A stretch of 33,185 nucleotides of DNA. Origin: an uncultured Thermomicrobiales bacterium. GTDB lineage: Bacteria; Chloroflexota; Chloroflexia; Thermomicrobiales; UBA6265. Below, one piece after another: positions 7,578-15,109 of this stretch. How positions within the stretch are numbered: the stretch's first letter is position 1; the number at the start of each line of letters is the position of its first letter. A program made the position numbers and the translations under genes. Under the pieces are notes generated by a model, which saw nothing but the letters and a program-made list of their open reading frames with translations, did no database searches and was not told where the DNA came from. The stretch covers positions 1 to 33,185 of the forward strand of contig CADCWF010000086.1 in NCBI GenBank assembly GCA_902806345.1, given 5' to 3'.

Positions 7578-9203
7578 ATGATGAGCACCAGGCGCCCGGA
7601 CGGAACGATCGAACTGCTCGCCGGGGGGTTCCTGTCCCGCCGCGGGCTGCTCCGCGTCGGCGGCGGCACCATGGCCGCCGCGGCTGGCCTGCCGCTCCTC
7701 ACCGGAGAGGGGATGGCGGCGGCGTTGCAGGGCGACCCGCAGCCGGGCGGCGACCTGACTTTCGGCCTCTCCGCCGATCCGCCGAACCTCGACCCCCACA
7801 TCGACAGCGGCGCCGCGGCCAGCACGATCAAGCAGCTCGTCTACGGCACCATGGTCCGCTACTGGCTCGGCGGCGAGTTGCAGCCCAACCTGGCCGACAG
7901 CTGGGAGATCTCCGATGACGGCCTCGAGTACACCTTCGCCCTCCATCCCGGCGTCACCTTCCACGACGGCGCGCCGTTCACCGCCGAGGACGTCAAGGCC
8001 TCGATCGAGCGGATGCAGGACGGGGCCGTCGGGGCCACCCTCCAGGTCGAGATGAGCTTGATCGAGGAGGTCGTCGCCGAGGACGAGCTAACGGTCCGCC
8101 TCCGGCTCGGCCAGCCGAACCCGGCGATGATCGAGTACCTGGCCCAGCCCGACGCGGCGATCATGTCGAAGGCGTTCCTCGACGCCGGCACCGACCCGAA
8201 CACGACGATGGTCGGCACCGGCCCGTTCACCTTTGTCTCCCGCGAACCCGGGGTGCGGACGGAGCTGGCCCGCAACGAGGGTTACTTCCGGGAGGGGCTC
8301 CCCTACCTCGACCGGATCATCTTCGTCCCCTACACCGACGAGAACACCCGCGTCTCGGCCCTCCTCGGCGGCGAGATCGACGTCGCCGACTACGTGCCGT
8401 GGAAGGACATGCAGACGGTCGAGGACGACCCGAACCTGAAGCTGGCGCTCGGCCAGGAAGCCGCCTTCATGTGCGTCATCTACAACGTCGAGGAGCCGCC
8501 CTTCGACAATCCCCTGGTGCGCTCCGCCCTCTCCTACGCCTACGACCGGCAGGCGATCGTCGACGCCGTCTTTTTCGGCCGCGGCTCGACCATCACCGGC
8601 GGCCTGATCCCGACCAGTTCCTGGGCCCATAATGCCGAACTCGACGGCACCTACCCGTACGACCCGGCCCGCGCCCAGGAACTGCTCGCCGAGGCCGGCT
8701 TCGCCGACGGCTTCTCGGTCACCCTCCTCTCGACCTCGCAATACGGCATGCACCAGAGCTCGGCCGAGATCGCCCAGCAGAACCTCCAGGCGATCGGGAT
8801 CGACTGCCAGCTCGAGCTCTTCGACTGGTCGACCGTCGTCCAGCGCCAGACCGAGGGCAGCTACCAGTTCCGCATCCACGGCCTCTCGCCGGAACTGGTC
8901 GACCCCGATTTCCTGACCAACTTCTTCGCCAGCGGCTCCGCCTTCTCGCGCTCCAGCAACTTCGCCGACGAGGAGATCGACCGCCTCCTGGCGGAGGGCC
9001 GGACGACCCTCGACGAGGCGGCGCGGAAGGAGATCTACCTGCAACTGGAGCGGCGCCTGCTCGAGCTGTCGCCGTGGAGCTTCCTTTCCTGGCGGGAGCA
9101 GGGCGAAGGGCTGAAGGAGGAGATCCAGGGCTACGAGCACCTCCCGGGCAGCACGGGCTTCAAGTCGGCGGTGACGCTGGAGCAGGCCTGGCGGCCGAGC
9201 TAG
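7578..9203 (+). CDS. ABC transporter family-5 (peptide) solute-binding protein, second system
   Basis: This 541-residue SBP_bac_5 protein has a twin-arginine signal (LSRRGLLRVGGG, about 19-30) followed by an Ala/Gly-rich hydrophobic core and no lipobox cysteine. The mature part opens QPGGDLTFGLSADPPNLDPH and contains VTFHDGAPFTAEDVKASIER and TTMVGTGPFTFV, both standard for the family. Two ATG codons lie in tandem (7578 and 7581) behind AAGGGGGA (7567-7574); either could be used. It differs clearly from the first binding protein, so the two importers probably take different but related ligands. The following strong palindrome and permease pair make up its transporter. Confidence 0.93.
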   Translation: MMSTRRPDGTIELLAGGFLSRRGLLRVGGGTMAAAAGLPLLTGEGMAAALQGDPQPGGDLTFGLSADPPNLDPHIDSGAAASTIKQLVYGTMVRYWLGGELQPNLADSWEISDDGLEYTFALHPGVTFHDGAPFTAEDVKASIERMQDGAVGATLQVEMSLIEEVVAEDELTVRLRLGQPNPAMIEYLAQPDAAIMSKAFLDAGTDPNTTMVGTGPFTFVSREPGVRTELARNEGYFREGLPYLDRIIFVPYTDENTRVSALLGGEIDVADYVPWKDMQTVEDDPNLKLALGQEAAFMCVIYNVEEPPFDNPLVRSALSYAYDRQAIVDAVFFGRGSTITGGLIPTSSWAHNAELDGTYPYDPARAQELLAEAGFADGFSVTLLSTSQYGMHQSSAEIAQQNLQAIGIDCQLELFDWSTVVQRQTEGSYQFRIHGLSPELVDPDFLTNFFASGSAFSRSSNFADEEIDRLLAEGRTTLDEAARKEIYLQLERRLLELSPWSFLSWREQGEGLKEEIQGYEHLPGSTGFKSAVTLEQAWRPS

Positions 9204-9275
9204 GCCTCGCCCCCGACCTGCAGCCCACTCTCCCCGGGAGCCCGCAGCCGTGACGGGAGTTGGGGAGACGCTTAC

Positions 9276-9317
9276 CCCCTCCGTCATCCCGAGCCTTCGC
9301 TCGGGATGACGGAGGGG
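9276..9317 (+). repeat. REP-like perfect palindrome between binding-protein and permease genes
   Basis: A perfect 18-bp stem CCCCTCCGTCATCCCGAG (9276-9293) pairs with 9300-9317 across the 6-base loop CCTTCG. The core GTCATCCCGAGC...GCTCGGGATGAC resembles the widespread intergenic repeat families of the GTCATCCTGAGC type seen in Chloroflexota and other phyla. It lies in the 199-base gap after the second binding-protein gene, 85 bases before the permease ATG. Only one copy is in the window. As RNA it would be extremely stable. Confidence 0.8.
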
Positions 9318-9402
9318 CGGCACGAAACGGCTCCCTTGACTCGCCGCGGCCGGAGAGGGCCGGGGCTCCTTCGAAACCCGAGGACGGTGAGGCCACCTGC
9401 CG

Positions 9403-10350
9403 ATGCTCGCCTACATCCTCCGCCGGCTGGCGCAGGCGGTCGTCCTGGTCTTCGTGGTGGCGACCCTGGTTGCCGCCTTCATCCACCTGATCCCGGGTGA
9501 CCCCGTCTACGTCATCCTCGGCGAGACCAACGTGACGCCGGAGCGGGTCGCCGCGGTGCGGGCCGAGCTCGGCCTCGACCGCCCGATCCCGCTCCAGTAC
9601 GCCGAGTGGCTGGCCGGGCTGACCCGCGGCGACTTCGGCGATTCGCTGACCAGCGGCCGCCCGATCGGCGGCGACCTGCTGCTCCGGCTGCCCCGCACCC
9701 TGGAGCTGATCCTGGTCTCGACCCTGCTTTCGGTCGTGATCGGCGTCCCGCTCGGCGTCCTCGCCGCCAGCTACCGCAACCGGGCGCCCGACCTCGCCGT
9801 CTCGACCTTTGCCTTGATCGGCGTCTCGGCGCCGGTCTTCGTCGTCGGCACCCTGCTCCTGCTCCTCTTCGGCGTGCTGTGGGGAGTCCTGCCCGCCACC
9901 GGCTACGTCGCCTTTGGGGACGACCCGGCGCGCCACCTGAAGCACCTGATCCTGCCGAGCGTGACGCTGGCGACGCTGGAGACCGCCATCGTCCTCCGGA
10001 TGACCCGTTCCTCGATGCTCGAGGTGCTGGCCGAGGACTACGTCCGAACGGCGCGGGCCAAGGGGCTTGACGGCCGGCTGGTGCTCTACGGTCATGCCCT
10101 GCGCAACGCCCTGATCCCGGTCCTGACGATCATCGGCATCCAGATCGGCAGCGCCCTCGGCGGCACCGTCCTCGTCGAGCTGATCTTCAACTGGCCGGGA
10201 CTGAGCTCCTACCTCGTGACCGGGATCAACCAGCGCGACTACCCGGTCGTGCAGGCGGTCGTCCTGGTCATCGCCGCCCTCTTCATCCTGCTCAACCTGC
10301 TGACCGACCTCGTCTACGCCGTCGTCGACCCGAGGATCCGCTATGGCTAG
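9403..10350 (+). CDS. ABC transporter permease, DppB/OppB type, second system
   Basis: This 315-residue membrane protein starts MLAYILRRLAQAVV and carries the DppB hallmark HLIPGDPVYVILGE. It has about six membrane helices and an EAA coupling loop around DYVRTARAKGLDGRLVLYGH plus ALRNALIPVLT, and ends VVDPRIRYG. The ribosome binding site is only moderate (GGTGAGG upstream). Its stop overlaps the next ATG by eight bases (10343-10350), indicating tight coupling with the DppC-like partner. It is the translocation subunit for the ligand bound by the second solute-binding protein. Confidence 0.93.
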   Translation: MLAYILRRLAQAVVLVFVVATLVAAFIHLIPGDPVYVILGETNVTPERVAAVRAELGLDRPIPLQYAEWLAGLTRGDFGDSLTSGRPIGGDLLLRLPRTLELILVSTLLSVVIGVPLGVLAASYRNRAPDLAVSTFALIGVSAPVFVVGTLLLLLFGVLWGVLPATGYVAFGDDPARHLKHLILPSVTLATLETAIVLRMTRSSMLEVLAEDYVRTARAKGLDGRLVLYGHALRNALIPVLTIIGIQIGSALGGTVLVELIFNWPGLSSYLVTGINQRDYPVVQAVVLVIAALFILLNLLTDLVYAVVDPRIRYG

Positions 10351-11245
10351 CGCAACGGCGGCGGCCCCCGGCAGCGCGGGCGCGGCCGGCTCCATCGTCG
10401 GCGCCCGCTCCACCTCGTCCCCGGTCTGGCGACGGCTGCGGGACAACCCGCGGGTGGTCGCCTCGACGGCGATGCTGGCGGTCATCATCGCCGTCGCCGT
10501 GTTCGCGCCTTGGCTGACCCCGCAGGACCCGATGGCGATGAGCACCGGCGAGCGGTTGCAGGGGCCAAGCGCCGCCCACCTCCTCGGCACCGACGAGTAC
10601 GGCCGCGATCTCCTCAGCCGGATCATCCGGGGCAGCCGCACCTCGCTCGTGGTCGCCCTCCTCTCGGTCACCGCGGCGACGGTCATCGGCACCCTCTTCG
10701 GCGTCGTCGGTAGCTACTTCGGCGGCGTCTGGGAGATCGTCACGATGCGCTCGGTCGATGTCCTGCTGACCTTCCCGCCGATCCTGCTGGCGATCGCGGT
10801 GGTCGCCTTTCTCGGTCCGAGCATGGCGAACCTGATCGGGGTGATCGCGCTCCTCTACCTGCCGCGCTTCGCCCGGATCAGCTACGGCGCCGGGTTGCAG
10901 GTCAAACAGCGCGACTACGTCGAGGCGGCCCGCGTCGTCGGGGCGCGGGCGCCCCGGATCCTGGGGACGGCGATCCTGCCCAACATCCTGGCCCCGATTT
11001 TCGTCCAGATCTCGCTCAGCCTGGGGTTCGCGATCCTGCTCGAGAGCGGCCTCAGCTTCCTCGGCCTCGGCACGCCGCCCCCCGAGCCGTCGTGGGGCAA
11101 CATGGTCGGCGTCGGCCGTGGCTACCTCCGCCAGAGTGGCTGGTTCGTCCTCTGGCCGTCGCTGGCGATCTCGCTGACGATCCTCTGCTTCAACACCCTC
11201 GGGGACGGGCTGCGCGACTCGCTCGACCCCCGGCTGAAACGATGA
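10343..11245 (+). CDS. ABC transporter permease, DppC/OppC type, second system
   Basis: This 300-residue membrane protein begins with a cytoplasmic stretch containing WRRLRDNPRVVAS, then a helix, then LLGTDEYGRDLLSRIIRGSR, the OppC-type signature. An EAA loop is present around DYVEAARVVGARAPRILGT, and the C-terminus GDGLRDSLDPRLKR is typical. The ATG lies inside the end of the preceding permease gene, so translation is coupled. It completes the second importer's membrane part. No ATP-binding subunits follow; the next gene is a hydrolase. Confidence 0.93.
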   Translation: MASATAAAPGSAGAAGSIVGARSTSSPVWRRLRDNPRVVASTAMLAVIIAVAVFAPWLTPQDPMAMSTGERLQGPSAAHLLGTDEYGRDLLSRIIRGSRTSLVVALLSVTAATVIGTLFGVVGSYFGGVWEIVTMRSVDVLLTFPPILLAIAVVAFLGPSMANLIGVIALLYLPRFARISYGAGLQVKQRDYVEAARVVGARAPRILGTAILPNILAPIFVQISLSLGFAILLESGLSFLGLGTPPPEPSWGNMVGVGRGYLRQSGWFVLWPSLAISLTILCFNTLGDGLRDSLDPRLKR

Positions 11246-11288
11246 GACCAGGGTGCCTCGGCCCGTCGCTCGCCAGGAAAGGACTCCG

Positions 11289-12044
11289 ATGCCTCCCGTC
11301 CAGACGATGAACTGGGTCGACTTCGACGCCCTCCGGGGCGAGACCGACCTCGCCCTGATCCCCCTCGGCGCGGTCGAGGTTTACGGCCCGCACCTGCCCC
11401 TCGGCGCCGACGGGATCGCCACCTCGGCCCTGGCGGCGCGGGTCGCCGAGCGCGTCCCCGCCTTCGTCGCTCCCTTGATCCCAGTCGGTTACTCGACGGC
11501 GCTCGACGATTTCCCGGGGACCCTCTCGGTGCGGCCCTCGTCGCTGGTCGCCTACACCGAGGACGTCGCCGAGAGTCTCATCGGCTGGGGGTGCCGACGG
11601 ATCCTCTTCCTGAACGGCCACGCCGGCAACGTCCCCTACCTGAACGAACTGGCTCGCCTGCTGGAAAGCCGGCACGGCGTCCGCTGCGCCCAGATCGACT
11701 GGTGGCGCTTCATTCAGCCGCTGGTCGAGGACCTGGTCGAGAGCGACCTCCTCCCCCACGGCCACGCCTCCGAGTTCGGCACCAGCGTGATGCGGCACCT
11801 CGTGCCCGAGCACGTGAAACAGGAGCGGGCCATCCGCACCCCGCCGGCGACCAAGGACCCTTTCCCCGACTTCCCCCGCCCCGGCCGCTACCGCGCCCTG
11901 ACCGAGACCGGTGTCCTCGGCGACGGCACGGTCGGCACCGCCGAGAAGGGCGCCGAGACGATGCGCCGCGCCGTCGACCGGGTGGTCGCGTTCCTGGAGA
12001 GCGAGGCGTTCCGGGCAGTTGATGGCGGCCAGGACCCTGGATAG
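11289..12044 (+). CDS. Creatininase-family amidohydrolase (variant metal site)
   Basis: This 251-residue cytoplasmic protein has creatininase-fold motifs: IPLGAVEVYGPHLPLGAD (about 24-41), FLNGHAGN (107-114) and HGHASEFGTS (from 157). Family members use a binuclear metal site to open cyclic amides such as creatinine or related amides. The usual ExHG ligand motif reads EVYG here: Glu30 is kept but Tyr32 replaces the histidine; Asp41, His111 and Glu162 remain. I have an impression that an EVYG variant occurs in other family members, so this may mark a subgroup and not loss of function. The ATG at 11289 has AGGAAAGGA (11275-11283) five bases upstream; an upstream in-frame start lacks one. It sits between an importer and gamma-glutamyltransferase, suggesting work on imported lactam- or amide-containing compounds. 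Confidence 0.88.
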   Translation: MPPVQTMNWVDFDALRGETDLALIPLGAVEVYGPHLPLGADGIATSALAARVAERVPAFVAPLIPVGYSTALDDFPGTLSVRPSSLVAYTEDVAESLIGWGCRRILFLNGHAGNVPYLNELARLLESRHGVRCAQIDWWRFIQPLVEDLVESDLLPHGHASEFGTSVMRHLVPEHVKQERAIRTPPATKDPFPDFPRPGRYRALTETGVLGDGTVGTAEKGAETMRRAVDRVVAFLESEAFRAVDGGQDPG

Positions 12045-12075
12045 GGGGCCACCGCCGGGAGGCGGATTGGTCCCC
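12045..12075 (+). promoter_or_regulatory. Intercistronic hairpin after the creatininase-like gene
   Basis: Starting on the first base after the TAG, GGGG-CCA-CCGCC (12045-12056) can pair with GGCGG, TGG and CCCC (12061-12075) around the tetraloop GGGA, with two small bulges on the right arm. It ends 40 bases before the next start codon. Function is inferred from position only. Confidence 0.45.
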
Positions 12076-12114
12076 GTCCGACACCAGCGAGTTCACCAGA
12101 AAGGCACCAGCCCC

Positions 12115-13818
12115 GTGACCTACCCCAGCCAGGAAACCCACCTCCGCGTCTCGCGCGACCTCGCCGTCTCCGGCCGGACGATGGCCGCCGCCAAGCACCC
12201 GTGGGCGGTGCGGGCCGCGCTCGACATCCTCGACCGGGGCGGCAACGCGGTCGACGCCGCGGCGGCGGCCTCGTTCGCCATCGGCGTCCTCGAGCCGTGG
12301 ATGAGCGGGCTCGGTGGCGTCGGTTTCATGACCATCGTCACCGCCGACGGCACCCGGGCCGTGGTCGACTACTTCGGCCGCGCCCCCCAGGCCGCGGCCG
12401 CCGACATGTACGAGCTGACCGACACCGACAGCCGCAGCGTCGTCGGCTTCGGCGGCGTCCGCGACGAGGCGAACGCCTACGGGCCCCGCTCCGTCCTCGT
12501 CCCCGGCATGGTCGCCGGCATGGCCCTGGCCCTGGAGCGCTTCGGCACGATCGGCCTCGCCGAGGCGACCGCCGCCGCGATCGGCTTCGCCGAGGAGGGC
12601 TTCCCGGTCGACTGGTACCGCGGCCTCCTCCTCTCGTCGCAGCAGGAGACGATCCGGCGCGACGCGGAGACCGAGCGGATCTTCCTCCGCGACGGCGTCC
12701 CCCCGGCTCCCCTCTTCGGCGCGCCGCCGCCGCGGATCACCCAGACCGACCTGGCCCGCACCCTCCGCCTGATCGCCGACCGCGGCCCGGACGGCTTCTA
12801 CCGGGGCGAGACCGCAGAGCGGATCGCCGCCCACGTCCAGGCCGGCGGCGGCGTCCTGACGACCGACGACCTCGCGCGCTACGAACCGAGGATCGTCGAG
12901 CCGCTGATGCTCCGCTACCGGGACGTCGACCTCGCCCTCATCCCGTTCCAGGGGGGCGGGATCACGATCGGCGAAGCGTTCGCGATCCTCGAGGGGATGG
13001 ACCTCCGCTCCACCGGCCACAACAGCGCGGCCACCCTCCACGCCATTGCCGAGGCGAGCCGTCGCGCCCACGCCGACCGCCTCGCCTACGTCGGCGACCC
13101 GGACGTGGTGGCGATCGACTGGGACCGCCTCGCCTCCCCCGCCTACGCCGCCGAGCGGCGGGCCGAGATCGACCCCGCGCGGGCGTCCGTCCCGGCGCCG
13201 GGCCAGCGCATCGCCCGCGACCGCTCCCGAATGGCCGCCGCCGGCACCGGCGACGGCGGCTGCACCACCCACCTCTGCGTCGTCGACGCCGCGGGGACGA
13301 TGGTCTCCGTCACCCAGACGCTGACGCTGATCTTCGGATCGGCCGTCACGGTGCCGGGCACCGGGGTGCTCCTCAACGACAGCATGAACCTCTTCGACCC
13401 CGTTCCCGGCCGCGCCAACTCGATCGCCCCCGGCAAGCGCCCCGCCTCCAGCATGGCCCACGTCGTCGCTATCCGCGACGGGGTGCCGGTCCTGACCGTG
13501 GGCGCCCCAGGCGGCCGGCGGATCATGGACACCTGCCTCCAGGTGACGCTCAACGCCGTCGAGTTCGGGATGGACCCCGCGGCCGCCTGCGCCGCCCCGC
13601 TGATCGACTGCTCCGGCCCGGAGCTGCTGGTGGACGACCGCGTCCCGGCCGCCACCCGCGACCGGCTGCGGGCGATGGGCCACAACGTCGTCGAGGCCGA
13701 GGTCGCCTTTTCCCCCCGCGCCTTCGCCAGCCCGGCCGTGATCGCCGTCGACGCCGACACCGGCCTCCGCTACGGCGGCGCCGACCCGTTCGGCGGTGGG
13801 ATCGCGGCCGGGCGCTAG
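12115..13818 (+). CDS. ggt: Gamma-glutamyltransferase, cytoplasmic type
   Basis: This 567-residue member of the Ntn-hydrolase gamma-glutamyltranspeptidase family transfers or hydrolyses gamma-glutamyl groups, for example of glutathione. Visible motifs: GGNAVDAAAA near the N-terminus, the autocleavage and catalytic segment CTTHLCVVDAAGTMVSVTQ with catalytic Thr384 as the new N-terminus after cleavage, the substrate loop PGTGVLLNDSMNLFDP, PGKRPASSMAH, and GAPGGRRIM. There is no signal peptide, unlike the periplasmic or surface enzymes of many bacteria, so it probably acts on imported gamma-glutamyl compounds inside the cell. I chose the GTG at 12115 behind AGAAAGG; upstream in-frame sequence overlaps the creatininase gene and is unlike the family. 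It is the last gene of the operon. Confidence 0.93.
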   Translation: MTYPSQETHLRVSRDLAVSGRTMAAAKHPWAVRAALDILDRGGNAVDAAAAASFAIGVLEPWMSGLGGVGFMTIVTADGTRAVVDYFGRAPQAAAADMYELTDTDSRSVVGFGGVRDEANAYGPRSVLVPGMVAGMALALERFGTIGLAEATAAAIGFAEEGFPVDWYRGLLLSSQQETIRRDAETERIFLRDGVPPAPLFGAPPPRITQTDLARTLRLIADRGPDGFYRGETAERIAAHVQAGGGVLTTDDLARYEPRIVEPLMLRYRDVDLALIPFQGGGITIGEAFAILEGMDLRSTGHNSAATLHAIAEASRRAHADRLAYVGDPDVVAIDWDRLASPAYAAERRAEIDPARASVPAPGQRIARDRSRMAAAGTGDGGCTTHLCVVDAAGTMVSVTQTLTLIFGSAVTVPGTGVLLNDSMNLFDPVPGRANSIAPGKRPASSMAHVVAIRDGVPVLTVGAPGGRRIMDTCLQVTLNAVEFGMDPAAACAAPLIDCSGPELLVDDRVPAATRDRLRAMGHNVVEAEVAFSPRAFASPAVIAVDADTGLRYGGADPFGGGIAAGR

Positions 13819-13921
13819 ACGCCCTCCGGCCAGGACGTTCCGCTGCCCGTGCGCCCGAACGCCGCACGAGCGGCGCGGACCTCCATGGTCGCGGTGGTGG
13901 CCGCCAGGGACCGGCCGAACG

Positions 13922-13949
13922 CGCCCCTTGCCGAGCTGGGCAAGGGGCG
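13922..13949. terminator. Putative bidirectional terminator between convergent genes
   Basis: A perfect 11-bp stem CGCCCCTTGCC (13922-13932) pairs with 13939-13949 around the loop GAGCTG. It lies midway in the 226-base gap between the rightward gamma-glutamyltransferase and the leftward small operon. It lacks a clear T-run on either side, so it may need help from other factors, but the position suits termination of both operons. Confidence 0.5.
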
Positions 13950-14044
13950 ACCGCGGGGCGCGGCAGCGGCGTTCACCGCTCGGACGGGGGGCGGCAATCC
14001 CCGTCCGCCGTCTCGTCCGACCCGCCGGGCCGGCCGCTGCCCCA

Positions 14045-14419
14045 TCAGCGATTGCCGCTCGGGTAGGTGATCTCGTACCCCGCGCCGCGCCGGGGCACCT
14101 CGACCGCGAGCAGGGTGCCCCCTCCGTCCTTGACCAGACCGACGCGCGCGGCGGCGGATCGGACGAGACCCCCGGGTTGCCGTTCCAGTTCGACCGTAAT
14201 GGTGGCCGCGGTGGGGTCGAACGAGACGAACAGGCTCCCCTCTCCCGCCGCCGGCATCGCCAGCGTGTCCCCGGTCGCTGCCGCCACCTCGACCGCCAGC
14301 AAGCGGCCGCCCTCGCCGATGTCGATCGTCGCCGTCGCCGGCTGCACCGCCCCCGAAGGTTCTCCCGGGTGGACCCTCAGCACCAGGACGTTGCGAGCCA
14401 GGTCGACTGCGATCTCCAC
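14045..14419 (-). CDS. Small protein with two tandem DUF2283-like repeats
   Basis: This 124-residue product is read from a GTG at 14419, 16 bases after the stop of the archease-like gene; the ribosome binding site is weak. The sequence splits into two similar halves, each a beta-rich unit of the pattern V-x-(F/V)D-x-A-x-x-(I/L)x-V-(E/R) followed by GRLLAVEV or GTLLAVEV. That pattern resembles DUF2283, a small all-beta domain of unknown role. The similarity was judged by eye. The tail ends YEITYPSGNR. Coupling to the upstream gene suggests a common job, which is not known. A longer version starting at 14638 would overlap most of the archease-like gene and has an Arg/Ser/Pro-rich start typical of a shadow frame. 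Confidence 0.6.
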   Translation of the reverse strand: MEIAVDLARNVLVLRVHPGEPSGAVQPATATIDIGEGGRLLAVEVAAATGDTLAMPAAGEGSLFVSFDPTAATITVELERQPGGLVRSAAARVGLVKDGGGTLLAVEVPRRGAGYEITYPSGNR

Positions 14420-14435
14420 GGCAGGGATCGATCGC

Positions 14436-14903
14436 CTACAGCGGGCGGAACGGGCAGCGAAGCTCGATCCGGCCGCGCTCGTCGACGGTGACGGAGGCGG
14501 GACCGGCCAGCTCCACCGCCCGTGGCAACGGGCCGCCCCGTTCGCGGCCGACGGCGTAGCCCCAGGCGGAATAGCCGCCGTCGTCCGTCTCGAGCAAGCC
14601 GTCGATCCGGACGGCTTCGAGCCCGACGCCGAGGACATCGACCTGAGCGAGGAGGGCGTCGGCCAGCCCGCCGAACGTCTCCGCCAGGTCGGCGCCCTGG
14701 GCTTCGACGGGAGCCGCCAGCTCCGCGTTGCTCCCCTCCCCCACCGGGACCTTGCCGACCGCCAGCGCGAGCACCCCGCGCAGCCCGGCGACGAGCACCG
14801 CCTGGGGATCGTCGCCGGTCACCACGACCGTCGTTGCGCCGGAGCCGTCGTCCGGTTCCAGCCGGTACCCTCCGCCCTCGATTCCGCCGTCCGCCCGCTC
14901 CAT
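14436..14903 (-). CDS. Divergent archease-like (SHS2-fold) protein
   Basis: This 155-residue product starts at an ATG with GAGGAG five bases upstream. The order of elements follows archease: an early strand with TTVVVTG, a helix DPQAVLVAGLRGVLALAVG, the pair VEAQGADLAETFGGLADALL matching the archease VEGEDLExLLxxWLNELL helix, then the strand VRIDGLLE, AWGYAV and a final strand IELRCPFRPL. Archease promotes guanylylation and turnover of the RNA ligase RtcB. The metal-binding HTAD motif near the N-terminus of true archeases is not recognisable here, and no rtcB is in the window. It may be an RtcB helper that has changed function or a relative with an unrelated role. A longer start at 14996 lacks a ribosome binding site. 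Confidence 0.6.
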   Translation of the reverse strand: MERADGGIEGGGYRLEPDDGSGATTVVVTGDDPQAVLVAGLRGVLALAVGKVPVGEGSNAELAAPVEAQGADLAETFGGLADALLAQVDVLGVGLEAVRIDGLLETDDGGYSAWGYAVGRERGGPLPRAVELAGPASVTVDERGRIELRCPFRPL

Positions 14904-15109
14904 CGTGCTCCTCGCCCCCGTGCCGCCGAGGCCGCCCCGGCTCGGATGCAACGATACACCCCTCCCCGGAACCGGCCGCGACCCGCCCAGCGCCACAGGC
15001 TACCTCGGGCGTTTGCGGAGAACGCGGTGGCGTCCGGCAGCACGTGGTACAGGCATTGCGGTCTGGCGGAGGATGTCCCGGCGCGACGGCGATGAATGGA
15101 GAGGCGCGT

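Noticed and set aside
11710..13683. Open frame of 657 codons opposite gamma-glutamyltransferase
   Set aside because: It mirrors the real gene, has no recognisable domain and no ribosome binding site.
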